NCBI GenBank assembly: GCA_965279255.1
Contig: OZ257146.1
Span: forward strand, 2,046,001 to 2,110,000
DNA from: CAMFLJ01 sp965279255
GTDB taxonomy: Bacteria; Actinomycetota; Acidimicrobiia; Acidimicrobiales; Acidimicrobilacustridaceae
Length of the DNA: 64,000 nucleotides
Direction of reading: 5' to 3'
Shown here: positions 24,457-33,357 of the stretch, in pieces
How the letters are laid out: every line of letters begins with the position of its first letter
How positions within the stretch are numbered: position 1 is the first letter of the stretch
Notes under the pieces: generated by a model
What the model was told of the DNA's origin: nothing
The model's input: only the letters and a program-made list of their open reading frames with translations
Databases searched by the model: none
Position numbers and translations under genes: made by a program

Positions 24457-25254
24457 TCAGCGTCGCCCGAACCCTCCGACCTTGTACTCGACGCGCTCCC
24501 GGGCCCACGGGATCGCCTTGAGGCGCTCCTTCGGGATCGGGGTGCCGGAGACCTCGCAGATGCCGTAGGTGCCGGCGTCGAACTTCAGCATCGCCCGGTC
24601 GATCTCCTCGACCTGCAGGCGGAACTGGGCCGAGAGGGCGAGGTCGCGCTCACGCTCGACCTGGAGGGTGTCGCCCTCACCGGACTCCTCGTCGAACTGC
24701 ACGTCGCCGGGGTCGCGGCCCTGGGCGAGGTCGTAGGCCTCGGCGGTGAGGATGTCGGCGTCCTTGACCAGGCGACGGCGCTCCTCGATCAGCAGGGCCT
24801 TCTGCGACTCGAGGAACTTGGCGTCGAACGGGCTCTTGGCCTTCGCCGGCTTCTTGGCCGGAGCGGCCTTCTCGGCCTTGACGGGAGCAGTCTTCTTGGC
24901 CGGAGCGGCCTTGGCGGGAGCGGCCTTCTTGGCCGGGGCCTTCGCCGCCGGGGCGGCCTTCTTCGCGGCGGGGGCGGCCTTCTTGGCCGGAGCCTTCGCG
25001 GGCGCCGCCTTGGTGGTGGCCTTCTTGGTGGAGCCGGTGGCCGCCGCGGTGCGGACGGGAGCCTTCTTGGCGGCCGGAGCCTTCTTGGCCGGAGCCTTCG
25101 GGGCGGCGGGAGCCGCCTTCTTGGCGGCTGCCTTGGCCGGAGCCTTGGCGGCGGAGACCTTCTTGGCGGTGGACTTGGCTGTCGTCACAGGTGCCTTCTT
25201 ACTCGTGGCGGCGGGTGCGCTCGGTGCCCTGCGGCTCGCTGTCGTCCTGGCCAT
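24457..25254 (-). CDS. TraR/DksA-like protein with lysine/alanine-rich histone-H1-like tail
   Basis: The 265-aa protein has two parts. Residues ~1-145 are a low-complexity, strongly basic tail of AKKAAPA-type repeats, like bacterial histone H1-like (HU C-terminal) tails that bind DNA. Residues ~150-265 form a TraR/DksA domain: a coiled coil (FLESQKALLIEERRRLVKDADIL and ERERDLALSAQFRLQVEEIDRAM) and the C-terminal GTYGICEVSGTPIPKERLKAIPWA. The zinc finger is degenerate, with one cysteine instead of four. It may contact RNA polymerase or DNA. A strong promoter lies just upstream, with a GGGGAGG ribosome site. It sits ahead of lspA-rluD. Confidence 0.85.
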   Translation of the reverse strand: MARTTASRRAPSAPAATSKKAPVTTAKSTAKKVSAAKAPAKAAAKKAAPAAPKAPAKKAPAAKKAPVRTAAATGSTKKATTKAAPAKAPAKKAAPAAKKAAPAAKAPAKKAAPAKAAPAKKTAPVKAEKAAPAKKPAKAKSPFDAKFLESQKALLIEERRRLVKDADILTAEAYDLAQGRDPGDVQFDEESGEGDTLQVERERDLALSAQFRLQVEEIDRAMLKFDAGTYGICEVSGTPIPKERLKAIPWARERVEYKVGGFGRR

Positions 25255-25288
25255 CAGACCTCCCCGTGCCCCGCACAAAGAACGCCGG

Positions 25289-25317
25289 AGGCTAAGTCAG
25301 GGGCATCAGGGAGTCAA
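25289..25317 (-). promoter_or_regulatory. promoter of the TraR/DksA-like gene
   Basis: On the minus strand: -35 TTGACT (25317-25312), 17-bp spacer, -10 TAGCCT (25294-25289). One of the best sigma-A-like promoters in the window. The divergent ileS promoter (TACGCT at 25352-25357) lies 35 bp away. Confidence 0.75.
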
Positions 25318-25365
25318 CCTCCCTCGGTACGGCGGGGTTGGCATCACCGCGTACGCTTCTCCCCC

Positions 25366-28300
25366 ATGCCGTTCGGCCCCGTCGCCCCTGATCTCGACCT
25401 GCCCGCCCTCGAACAGCGGATCCTCGACCGCTGGCGTGACGACGACATCGTCGCCGCCGCCCGGACGCTGCGCGCCGGGAACGAGCCCTGGATCTTCTAC
25501 GAGGGCCCGCCCACGGCCAACGGCCGACCCGGCCTGCACCACGTCTGGGCCCGCGTCTTCAAGGACATCTACCCCCGATTCCAGACCATGCGGGGCCGCC
25601 AGGTGCCCCGCAAGGGCGGCTGGGACTGCCACGGCCTGCCCGTCGAGCTCGAGGTCGAGAAGGAGCTCGGGCTCTCCACCAAGCACGAGATCGAGGCGTT
25701 CGGCATCGCCGAGTTCAACCGCCGCTGCCGCGAGTCGGTGCACCGCTACGTCGCCGACTGGGAGGCGCTCACCGACCGCGCCGGCGTCTGGATCGACACC
25801 GCCGACGCCTACTGGACCCTCGACAACACCTACGTCGAGTCGGTGTGGTGGCTGATCCGCCAGCTGTGGGACAAGGGCCTGCTCTACGAGGGCCACAAGG
25901 TCTCGCCCTACTGCGGCCGCTGCGGCACCGCCCTGTCGAGCCACGAGCTCGGCCAGCCCGACGTCTACCGCGACGTCGTCGACCCGTCGGTCTACGTGCG
26001 CTTCCCCGTCGAGGGCCGCGACGTCGACCTGCTGGTCTGGACCACCACCCCCTGGACCCTCATCTCCAACGTGGCCGCGGCCGTCGGGCCCGACATCGCC
26101 TACGTGCGCGTCGCCGCCACCGACGGCGGCCGCGACCTCGTCATGGCCGAGGCCCGCGCCCCCGAGGGTGCCGAGGTCGTCGAGCGCTTCACCGGCGCCG
26201 ACCTCGTGGGCTGGCGCTACGACCGGCCCTTCACCTTCCTCGCTCCCCCGCCCGGGGCCGACGGCTGGCGCGTGGTCGCCGCCGACTTCGTCACCACCGA
26301 CGACGGCTCGGGCATCGTCCACCTCGCCCCCGCCTTCGGCGAGGACGACGCCGCCGTGGGCCGGGCCGAGAAGCTGCCGGTGCTCAACCCGGTGAACGCC
26401 GACGCCGCCTTCGACGAGAGCGTGCCGCCCTACACCGGCCGCTTCGTCAAGGACGCCGACCGCGACATCATCGCCGACCTCTCGGCGCGTGGGCTGCTCG
26501 TGCGCGAGCAGGCCTACGAGCACAGCTACCCCCACTGCTGGCGCTGCTCCACGCCGCTCATCTACTGGGCCAAGACCTCGTGGTTCGTCCGCACCTCCGA
26601 GAACCGCGACGTCCTCACGCGTGAGAACGAGCGCATCGGCTGGCACCCCGAGTTCATCAAGCACGGACGCTTCGGCAAGTGGCTCGAGGGCAACATCGAC
26701 TGGGCCCTCTCCCGCGACCGCTACTGGGGCACGCCCCTGCCGATCTGGCGCTGCGACGAGGCCGGCCACGAGCACTGCATCGGCTCGGTCGCCGAGCTGT
26801 CGGGCCTCACCGGCGACGACCTCACCGAGCTCGACCTGCACCGCCCCTACGTCGACGACATCACCTTCGGGTGCACCACCGACGGCTGCACCGGCACGAC
26901 GACCCGCGTCGCGCCCGTGCTCGACGCCTGGTTCGACTCGGGCTCCATGCCGTCGGCCCAGCACCACTACCCCTTCGCCGACGGCACCGACGGCGCGGCC
27001 ACCCCGGCCGCGTTCCCGGCCGACTTCATCTGCGAGGCCATCGACCAGACCCGCGGGTGGTTCTACTCGCTGCTCGCGGTGAACTCGCTGGTCTTCGACT
27101 CCACGCCCTACCTGAACGTGGTGTGCCTCGCCCTGATCGTCGACGAGCACGGGCAGAAGATGTCGAAGTCCAAGGGCAACGTGATCGCCCCGTTCGACAT
27201 CTTCGACACCCTCGGCGCCGACGCCCTGCGGTGGTACTTCTTCTCGTCGGGCCAGCCCTGGACCCCCCGCCGGGTGTTCCCCGACGGCATCCGCGAGGCC
27301 ACCCGCCAGAGCCTGCTCACGCTCTGGAACGTGCACTCGTTCTTCACCACCTACGCCAACCTCGACGGGTGGGAGCCCACCGCCGAGAAGGTCGCGCCCA
27401 CCCACGTGCTCGACCGCTGGATCCTCTCCGAGCTCGACGACACCATCGCCGTGGTCACCGACGCGCTCGAGGGCTTCGACGCCCTCGGCGGCGCCAACCG
27501 CATCGGGAAGTTCATCGACGACCTCTCGAACTGGTACGTGCGCCGCAGCCGGCCTCGCTTCTGGAAGGCGAGCGACGCCAACGCCCACGCCACGCTCTAC
27601 GAGTGCCTCGTCACCGTGGCCCAGCTCCTCGCGCCGTTCTGCCCCTTCCTGGCCGACGAGATCCACACCACCCTCACGGGCGCCCGCTCGGTGCACCTCA
27701 CCGACTGGCCCGAGCCCCAGGGCCGCCACGACCCCGCCCTGGCCGAGCAGATGGCCGCCGCCCGCCGTCTCGTCGGCCTGGGCCGCGCCGCCCGCACCGA
27801 CGCCAAGGTGAAGGTCCGCCAGCCGCTGTCACGGGCCCTGCTGCTGCACAGCGGCGCCGGTCTCGACGACGACATCGACGCGGAGATCCGCTCCGAGCTG
27901 AACGTGAAGACGCTCGAGCGCCTCGACACCCTGTCGGGCCTCATGCGTTGGAACGTGGTGCCCAACTTCCGCACCCTCGGCCCCCGCCTGGGGCCGAAGG
28001 TCAACGAGGTCAAGGCCGCCCTCGCCACCGCCGACGGCTCCGAGCTGCAGGCCGCCCTCGAGCGCGACGGCCACATCGAGATCGCCGGCGAGAAGCTCAC
28101 CGCCGACGACGTCGACGTGCGGGCCGAGCGCCACGACGACCTCGCCCTGGTCGAGGACGACGGCTGGGCCGTGGCCCTCGACCTCGAGCTCGACGACGCC
28201 CTGCGCGCCGAGGGCACCGCCCGCGAGCTGGTGCGGGCCCTCAACGACGCCCGCAAGGCCGTCGGCCTCGAGATCGCCGACCGCGTGGTCGTGACCCTCG

Positions 28301-28449
28301 ACGTCGACGACGCCCTGACGGCCGTGGTCGACGCCCACCGCGACTACATCCGTGCGGAGGTGCTGGCCACCGAGATCGCCTACGGGCCCGGCGACCGCAC
28401 CCTCGAGCTCGACGGCACCACCGTCGGCGTCACCCTCACCAAGGCCTGA
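25366..28449 (+). CDS. ileS: isoleucyl-tRNA synthetase
   Basis: The 1027-aa class I synthetase charges tRNA-Ile. The HIGH-like signature is GPPTANGRPGLHHVW (HHV at 58-60) and the second signature QKMSKSKGN is near residue 597. The editing domain has LLVWTTTPWTLISN, and PYCGRCGTALSSHE and YPHCWRCSTPLIYWAKTSWF look zinc-site-like. Its length and the C-terminal extension (LNVKTLERLD...) resemble the eukaryote-like type II IleS, which is often less sensitive to mupirocin. The ATG has TACGCT 8 nt upstream, a leaderless arrangement that leaves no room for a T-box riboswitch. It points away from its minus-strand neighbours. Confidence 0.97.
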   Translation: MPFGPVAPDLDLPALEQRILDRWRDDDIVAAARTLRAGNEPWIFYEGPPTANGRPGLHHVWARVFKDIYPRFQTMRGRQVPRKGGWDCHGLPVELEVEKELGLSTKHEIEAFGIAEFNRRCRESVHRYVADWEALTDRAGVWIDTADAYWTLDNTYVESVWWLIRQLWDKGLLYEGHKVSPYCGRCGTALSSHELGQPDVYRDVVDPSVYVRFPVEGRDVDLLVWTTTPWTLISNVAAAVGPDIAYVRVAATDGGRDLVMAEARAPEGAEVVERFTGADLVGWRYDRPFTFLAPPPGADGWRVVAADFVTTDDGSGIVHLAPAFGEDDAAVGRAEKLPVLNPVNADAAFDESVPPYTGRFVKDADRDIIADLSARGLLVREQAYEHSYPHCWRCSTPLIYWAKTSWFVRTSENRDVLTRENERIGWHPEFIKHGRFGKWLEGNIDWALSRDRYWGTPLPIWRCDEAGHEHCIGSVAELSGLTGDDLTELDLHRPYVDDITFGCTTDGCTGTTTRVAPVLDAWFDSGSMPSAQHHYPFADGTDGAATPAAFPADFICEAIDQTRGWFYSLLAVNSLVFDSTPYLNVVCLALIVDEHGQKMSKSKGNVIAPFDIFDTLGADALRWYFFSSGQPWTPRRVFPDGIREATRQSLLTLWNVHSFFTTYANLDGWEPTAEKVAPTHVLDRWILSELDDTIAVVTDALEGFDALGGANRIGKFIDDLSNWYVRRSRPRFWKASDANAHATLYECLVTVAQLLAPFCPFLADEIHTTLTGARSVHLTDWPEPQGRHDPALAEQMAAARRLVGLGRAARTDAKVKVRQPLSRALLLHSGAGLDDDIDAEIRSELNVKTLERLDTLSGLMRWNVVPNFRTLGPRLGPKVNEVKAALATADGSELQAALERDGHIEIAGEKLTADDVDVRAERHDDLALVEDDGWAVALDLELDDALRAEGTARELVRALNDARKAVGLEIADRVVVTLDVDDALTAVVDAHRDYIRAEVLATEIAYGPGDRTLELDGTTVGVTLTKA

Positions 28450-28480
28450 CGCCCGCTCCATCACCAAGCCCTCATCCCTG

Positions 28481-28530
28481 GTTCTGGCCTGCGTCTTGCA
28501 CCTCCAGAGGTGCAGAACGCATGCCAGAAC
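28481..28530. terminator. 50-bp palindrome after ileS (repeat family A copy)
   Basis: The arms 28481-28502 and 28509-28530 pair around a 6-nt loop with a few mismatches. Same length and core sequence (GTTCTGGC, TTGCACC) as the copy at 6191-6240. It lies between convergent ileS and divIVA. Confidence 0.7.
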
Positions 28531-28578
28531 GGGGATGGGAGCGGCCGGGGCGGGCCAGAGGGCCTGGGGCGGACGCGG

Positions 28579-28604
28579 CACCGCCGGCCCTGAGGCCGGC
28601 GGTG
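28579..28604. terminator. GC-rich hairpin before the divIVA stop
   Basis: An 11-bp perfect stem (CACCGCCGGCC / GGCCGGCGGTG) with a CTGA loop, 24 nt past the divIVA stop. This is a second terminator for the same convergent junction. Confidence 0.65.
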
Positions 28605-28627
28605 GGCACTGCTCGGAGCGGGACGGG

Positions 28628-29653
28628 CTAGCGGCCGAAGCGCTGGTCGTCGTCGAAGTCGGCCTCGAAGAAGCGCCGCATGGCCTCGTCGGACTCCTCG
28701 TCGCCACCGTTGTCGAGGTAGCGCTCCGAGGCCTCCTCGGCCTCGGCGTCGAACACCGCGACCTGGGCGGTGGGCGGGCCGGCGTCGGGGGTCGGGGCGG
28801 AGGAGCCACCGAAGAGGTCGGCGGCGGGCTCGTCGTCGTCCACGACATCGAGGTCCTCGACGGCGACGATGGTCTCGCGGACGACCTCGGGCTCGGGCTC
28901 GGTCTCCGGCTCGGGCTCCGGCTCGACCACCGCGACCGGGGTGGGCTCGGGGTCGGGCTCGGGGGCCACGACCGGCTCCTCGACCACGGGCACCTCGACC
29001 GAGGAGGTGGCCGGAGGCGAGGACAGCCGCAGCGAGGCGGGGTCCTCGAGCACCGCACGGATGCGGTCGAGAGCGCCGCTGAGCGACGAGCGCTGGTCGT
29101 CGAGGTAGCGGTCGAGGGCGGCGATGTCGCCGGCGAGCTTGGCGCGGGAGTCCTCGAGGGACCGGACCTCGGCGGCGAGGGCCTCGCGCTGGCGGCTGGC
29201 GGTCTCGTCGGCCTCGGTGCGGGCGGTGGCGAGGATGCGGGCGGCCTCGGCGTCGGCCTCGGCCACGGTCTGGGTGGCGGTGGCTCGGGCCTCGGCGACG
29301 GCGGCGTCGGCGGTGCGCTGGGCCAGCACGAGGACCTTCGAGACCTCGGCGGCGTCGTCCTCGGGGGAACGCACCGGAGCGGCGGCCGGCGCCGCCGACT
29401 GGGCCGCGGCGAGGTCGTCCTCGAGGCGATCGACCCGGGCCTGCAGCAGGGTCTGCGACCGGCTGGCCTCGGTGGCCCGGCCCTCGGCCGCCTCGGCGTT
29501 GGCCGTGGCCTGGCGCAGCTTCTCCTGCAGCTGGGCGACGGCCGCGCTCACCCGCTCGAGGAAGTTGTCGACCTCGTCAGGGTCGTAGCCCTTGCGGGCC
29601 ACGGTGAAGCGGACGTCGGTCAGAAGGTGGGGGGTTCCAGTGGTGGACTCCAT
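28628..29653 (-). CDS. DivIVA-domain protein (Wag31-like)
   Basis: The 341-aa protein has the DivIVA N-terminal signature, here FTVARKGYDPDEVDNFLERVSAAVAQL (residues ~16-42), which binds curved membrane at poles and septa. A long coiled coil of Ala/Glu/Arg heptads runs to about residue 210. A low-complexity Glu/Pro-rich region and an acidic C-terminus follow (EAMRRFFEADFDDDQRFGR). In actinobacteria DivIVA organises polar growth. The ATG has TACGAT 7 nt upstream, so it is likely leaderless and separately transcribed from yggT, whose stop is 72 bp away. The C-terminal FEADFD-like motif may be a partner-binding site. Confidence 0.92.
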   Translation of the reverse strand: MESTTGTPHLLTDVRFTVARKGYDPDEVDNFLERVSAAVAQLQEKLRQATANAEAAEGRATEASRSQTLLQARVDRLEDDLAAAQSAAPAAAPVRSPEDDAAEVSKVLVLAQRTADAAVAEARATATQTVAEADAEAARILATARTEADETASRQREALAAEVRSLEDSRAKLAGDIAALDRYLDDQRSSLSGALDRIRAVLEDPASLRLSSPPATSSVEVPVVEEPVVAPEPDPEPTPVAVVEPEPEPETEPEPEVVRETIVAVEDLDVVDDDEPAADLFGGSSAPTPDAGPPTAQVAVFDAEAEEASERYLDNGGDEESDEAMRRFFEADFDDDQRFGR

Positions 29654-29725
29654 TCCGGCGATCGTACCGGTGCGGCCCGGACCGGGCGTTCATCCCCCCG
29701 CCACCTGGGCAACCGTGCCGGAGAA

Positions 29726-29986
29726 CTACCTCGGGAGGACCTGCAGCAGCACCAAGATGACGAGGAACACGACCGTCACCGACAGATCGAGGCCCATGCC
29801 CCCCATGCGAACCGGGGGCATCAGACGCCGCACCGGGGCCAGCACGGGCTCGGTGACGGTGAACAACACGCTCCTGACGGTCTCCATGGCGCCACTCCCA
29901 CCGGAGGGCGGGAACCAGCTCAGGACCATGCGGCCGAGCAGGCAGAGGAGGAACAGCTGGAGCAGGACGGCGACGAGGGACCACAT
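29726..29986 (-). CDS. YggT-family membrane protein
   Basis: The 86-aa protein has two hydrophobic helices (about residues 3-25 and 65-84). The YggT signature GRMVLSWFPPSGG is followed by EPVLAPVRRLMPP. YggT family proteins sit beside sepF in many bacteria, and in plants a homologue (CCB3) aids cytochrome assembly. A role in septum or membrane organisation is inferred from position. It lies 13 bp after the sepF stop in the same operon and has a Met start with a weak ribosome site. Confidence 0.88.
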   Translation of the reverse strand: MWSLVAVLLQLFLLCLLGRMVLSWFPPSGGSGAMETVRSVLFTVTEPVLAPVRRLMPPVRMGGMGLDLSVTVVFLVILVLLQVLPR

Positions 29987-29999
29987 GGACGGCGCGACC

Positions 30000-30584
30000 T
30001 CAGTCGTCGCCGTAGGTGCGGTCGGCCAGCTTGCGCAGCTCTTCCGCGGTGACCTCCACCCCGGACGGGGTGAGCAGGTAGACGTGGTTGGCGACCTTCT
30101 CCATCTTGCCGCCGAGGCCGTAGCAGAGGCCGCTCGAGAAGTCGATGAGCCGACGGGAGAGGTCGCGGTCGGCGTCGTAGAGGTCCATCGCCACGGGGAG
30201 GTTCGCCTTGTACTTGTCGGCGACCTCCTGGGCCTGGTTGAAGGAGGTGGGCTCGACCACGTGCGGAGCCTTCACGGGCGTGCGGGGCACGGCGCGGACC
30301 CGGGGCTTGGGCTCGGCATCGCCGGGGACGGGAAGGGTGCGCACGGCGGGCGGCTCGCTCGGCTCGGGGGGCGGGGTGGAGAACGCCGGCGCCTGCTGCT
30401 GCGGGGCCGGGCGGGTGCGGGTGGCGGTGGACGGCGGGGCCGGTCGGGCCGGGGCCTGACGCACCGGGGCGGCCTGCTCTCGCGGGGCGGCCGGCCTCTC
30501 GTCGGGCACGGCGTCGTAGTCGTCGTACTCGTCGTCCGGGCCGAGCCCCAGGTACAGCATGGCCTTGCGCCACATCGTCGCCAT
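30000..30584 (-). CDS. sepF: cell division protein SepF
   Basis: The 194-aa protein tethers FtsZ to the membrane. It begins with MATMWRKAMLYLGLG, an amphipathic helix for membrane binding. A long disordered Pro/Ala/Arg-rich linker follows (~residues 18-105), then the SepF core (VVEPTSFNQAQEVADKYKANLPVAMDL, DLSRRLIDFSSGLCYGLGGKMEKV, VYLLTPSGVEV). In actinobacteria, which lack FtsA, SepF is the main membrane anchor for the Z-ring. The ATG has a GGAGG ribosome site; the 116-bp gap upstream contains a TAGCCT possible -10. Confidence 0.95.
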   Translation of the reverse strand: MATMWRKAMLYLGLGPDDEYDDYDAVPDERPAAPREQAAPVRQAPARPAPPSTATRTRPAPQQQAPAFSTPPPEPSEPPAVRTLPVPGDAEPKPRVRAVPRTPVKAPHVVEPTSFNQAQEVADKYKANLPVAMDLYDADRDLSRRLIDFSSGLCYGLGGKMEKVANHVYLLTPSGVEVTAEELRKLADRTYGDD

Positions 30585-30700
30585 TGGTTCCTCCGTGCTC
30601 GGGCGCGTGGATGCACCGAGCGCTCATCGATCGGGTGAGAGGCTAGTTGCTCGTCACGGGGGTGGCGCCGTCGGACCCTCGACGAACCATCGACGTGCCC

Positions 30701-31387
30701 TCATGCGGGGGTCGAGGGCCGGGGCGGACGGGGCCCGAACAGGTCCGTGCCCACCCGCACGAGCGTGGCCCCCTCCTGCACCGCCACCTCGAGGTCGGCG
30801 CTCATGCCGATCGACCGCTCGGGGAGGTCGAGGTCGTCGGCCAGCGCCACCAGCGCACGGAACCCGGGGCGGGAGCCCTCGGGGTCACCGGCGGGGCCGA
30901 CGCCCATGAGGCCCTCGACCGCCAGGCCCGCGGCCCGGGCCCGGGCCACCAGCGCCGGGACCTCGTCGAGGGGGGCGCCGCCCTTCTGGGCCTCGCCCGA
31001 GAGGTTGGCCTGCACGAGGATCCGGGCACCGGGGGCCCGCTTGGCGATCTCGTCGAGCAGCTCGGCCCGGTCGACGCTCTCCCACACGGCGACGATCGGG
31101 GCGAGGTGGCGGACCTTGTTGCGCTGCAGTCGCCCGAGGAAGTGCCACTCGGGGACCGCTCCCGGCACGGGCGCGGCCGCCAGGTCGGCGGACTTGGCCT
31201 GGAGCTCCTGGGCGTAGTTCTCCCCCACCACGACGAGGCCCAGGCCGAGGGCGGCGCGCACGGCGTCGGGGCCGAAGCCCTTGGTGACGGCCACGATGCC
31301 CACCGCCCGTCCACCGCCCGCGACGCGGATGCGCTCCCTGAGCCGCTCCAGGCGCTCGGCGACCGCCGACGGGTCGATGGTGCTCAC
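30701..31387 (-). CDS. YggS/PLP-homeostasis protein (PROSC family)
   Basis: The 228-aa protein is an alanine-racemase-like TIM barrel that binds pyridoxal phosphate. The lysine forming the Schiff base is in VGIVAVTKGFGPDAVRAAL. GEWHFLGRLQRNKVR-type signatures appear as EWHFLGRLQRNKVRHLAP, and SIGMSADLEVAVQEGATLVRVGTDLFG ends the barrel. It keeps free PLP low; it is not an active racemase. The GTG start overlaps the pgeF stop (GTGA). It is the last gene of the ftsZ-side run before sepF, and its pairing with pgeF is typical of actinobacteria. Confidence 0.93.
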   Translation of the reverse strand: MSTIDPSAVAERLERLRERIRVAGGGRAVGIVAVTKGFGPDAVRAALGLGLVVVGENYAQELQAKSADLAAAPVPGAVPEWHFLGRLQRNKVRHLAPIVAVWESVDRAELLDEIAKRAPGARILVQANLSGEAQKGGAPLDEVPALVARARAAGLAVEGLMGVGPAGDPEGSRPGFRALVALADDLDLPERSIGMSADLEVAVQEGATLVRVGTDLFGPRPPRPSTPA

Positions 31388-32091
31388 CCGGGCGCTCCGG
31401 GGCTCTCGAGCCACACCAGCAGGGCCTGGCGGCCGGTCTCGGCGCGCGCCCGGTGCGACCACTGCGTGGGGTCGGCGCAGGCCGTGCACACCGCGGGCGG
31501 GCCCACCATCACGACGTCGGCGTCGCGCGTCGACGCGGCGAGCGCGGCCGGCAGGTCGAGTGCCGGCGTGCCCCACGACGTGGTGCCGCGGACCTCCGGA
31601 CCGAGCAGCCCGGCGAGGCGGTCGAGCTCGACGGCCCCGAACTCGTAGCACTCGGGCCCGATGCACGGCCCGGCGACGGCGGTGATGCCGGTGGCCCCCA
31701 CGGCGCGCATCCGGTCGGCGGCGGCGCCGATGACGTCGGCCTCGAGGCCCTTCCATCCCGAGTGGACGGCGCCGATGACGCCCTCGGGTGACCACAGCCC
31801 GAGGATGCCGCAGTCGGCGCCGTGCACGGCCAGGGCGATGTCGGTGCGGGTCGTGACCACGGCGTCGGCGGCGGTGCCGGCCAGGGCGTGGGGGTCGTCG
31901 CCGTCGGCCACCACGACGACCTCACGGCCGTGGACCTGGCGCAGCCAGACCCAGGGCCGATCGACGATCGCGGAGCGGCGCGCCGCCAGCTCGGCCTCGG
32001 GACCGTCGATCGCGAGGTCGCCCTCGAGGCGCGTGGTGGCCCGCAGCTCGACGGCACGGCCGTCGGGCAGGGGCTCGTGCCACGCCTGCAC
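31384..32091 (-). CDS. pgeF: PgeF/YfiH-family purine nucleoside phosphorylase (multicopper-oxidase-like)
   Basis: The 235-aa protein shows the YfiH motifs WVWLRQVHG, IALAVHGADCGIL and IGAVHSGWKGLEAD. The His/Cys/His set coordinates zinc or copper. A family member in Mycobacterium/E. coli context has been linked to peptidoglycan editing, and YfiH proteins also have purine phosphorylase/deaminase activity; which applies here is open. The GTG start lies 26 bp after the ftsZ stop. Its stop overlaps the yggS start. It is part of the ftsZ-pgeF-yggS-sepF group. Confidence 0.92.
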   Translation of the reverse strand: MQAWHEPLPDGRAVELRATTRLEGDLAIDGPEAELAARRSAIVDRPWVWLRQVHGREVVVVADGDDPHALAGTAADAVVTTRTDIALAVHGADCGILGLWSPEGVIGAVHSGWKGLEADVIGAAADRMRAVGATGITAVAGPCIGPECYEFGAVELDRLAGLLGPEVRGTTSWGTPALDLPAALAASTRDADVVMVGPPAVCTACADPTQWSHRARAETGRQALLVWLESPGAPG

Positions 32092-32117
32092 GGTGTGGGT
32101 GCTCGGCGCCGGCGGCG

Positions 32118-33206
32118 CTACTGCAGGAACGACGGGACGTCGAAGTCGTCGTCGCCGTCGATGTCGTCGTCGTCGCTCGTGGCGAAGACGTCGCGGACCG
32201 GCTCGTCGGCGCCGCCGCCACCGTTCCGGCCACCACGACCGGGCTTCTTCTCGGCGTCCCAGCGGTCGAAGCCGGCCGCGATGACGGTGATGCGGACCTC
32301 GTCGCCCATCTCGTCGTCGATGACGGTGCCGAAGATGATGTTGGCGTCGGGGTGGGCGACCGAGTGGATGACCTCGGCGGCCTCGTTGACCTCGAACAGG
32401 CCGAGGTCGGACCCGCCGGCGATGGTGAGCAGGATGCCGCGGGCGCCCTCGATGGAGGCCTCGAGCAGCGGCGAGGAGATCGCCGAGCGGGCCGCGCTCA
32501 GCGCCCGGCCGTCGCCCGAGCCGTAGCCGATGCCCATGAGGGCCGAGCCGGCGTCGCTCATGACCATCTTCACGTCGGCGAAGTCGGTGTTGATCAGGCC
32601 GGGGGTGGTGATGAGGTCGGTGATGCCCTGGACGCCCTGGAGGAGGACCTCGTCGGCCATCTTGAAGGCGTTCAGCACCGAGGTCTTGTCGTTGGAGACG
32701 GTGAGCAGGCGATCGTTCGGGATGACGATCAGCGTGTCGACGTTCTCCTTCAGCGTCTTGATGCCGGAGTCGGCCTGCACGGCGCGGCGCTTGCCCTCGA
32801 AGCCGAAGGGCCGGGTGACCACACCGATGGTGAGGGCGCCCAGGCTCTTGGCGATGGCGGCGATCACAGGGGCCGCACCGGTGCCGGTGCCACCACCCTT
32901 GCCGGCGGTGATGAACACCATGTCGGCGCCCTTGAGCACCTCTTCGATCTCGTCGGTGTGCGCCTCGGCGGCGGCCTTGCCGACCTCCGGGTCGCTACCG
33001 GCGCCGAGGCCCCGGGTGAGCTCACGGCCGATGTCGAGCTTCACGTCGGCGTCGCTCATGAGCAGCGCCTGCGCGTCGGTGTTGACGGCGATGAACTCGA
33101 CGCCCTTGAGGCCGGCGTCGATCATGCGGTTGACGGCGTTGACACCGCCGCCGCCGACACCGACGACCTTGATCACCGCGAGGTAGTTCTGCGGGTTGGG
33201 GGCCAT
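32118..33206 (-). CDS. ftsZ: cell division GTPase FtsZ
   Basis: The 362-aa tubulin-like GTPase forms the Z-ring. GTP-binding GGGTGTG lies at 104-110, the catalytic T7 loop NTDFADV at 206-212, and the C-terminal domain has IIFGTVIDDEMGDEVRITVIAAGF. The short disordered acidic linker ends in DDDFDVPSFLQ, the conserved tail that binds SepF. A TGAGGAGAGCC ribosome site precedes the ATG. The 151-bp gap to ftsQ contains a possible promoter (a TTGACG -35-like and an upstream TATCGT). No ftsA is present, as usual for the phylum. Confidence 0.98.
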   Translation of the reverse strand: MAPNPQNYLAVIKVVGVGGGGVNAVNRMIDAGLKGVEFIAVNTDAQALLMSDADVKLDIGRELTRGLGAGSDPEVGKAAAEAHTDEIEEVLKGADMVFITAGKGGGTGTGAAPVIAAIAKSLGALTIGVVTRPFGFEGKRRAVQADSGIKTLKENVDTLIVIPNDRLLTVSNDKTSVLNAFKMADEVLLQGVQGITDLITTPGLINTDFADVKMVMSDAGSALMGIGYGSGDGRALSAARSAISSPLLEASIEGARGILLTIAGGSDLGLFEVNEAAEVIHSVAHPDANIIFGTVIDDEMGDEVRITVIAAGFDRWDAEKKPGRGGRNGGGGADEPVRDVFATSDDDDIDGDDDFDVPSFLQ

Positions 33207-33357
33207 TGGGCTCTCCTCAGGTTGGAGTGGCTGGCCGTCGGGGCGGCCGGTCGGTGCGGTCGGGGAAGAAGGGTGTCTCGCGGCTGCGGCAGGGACGCCG
33301 CCGACGTCGACGTCAAGTCGATGGTGAGAGCAGCGCCACGATACTCCACGGGCGTGC

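Noticed and set aside
25255..25365. T-box riboswitch before ileS
   Set aside because: Only 111 bp separate ileS from the divergent gene, and the -10 lies 8 nt from the ATG. A T-box leader needs far more space.
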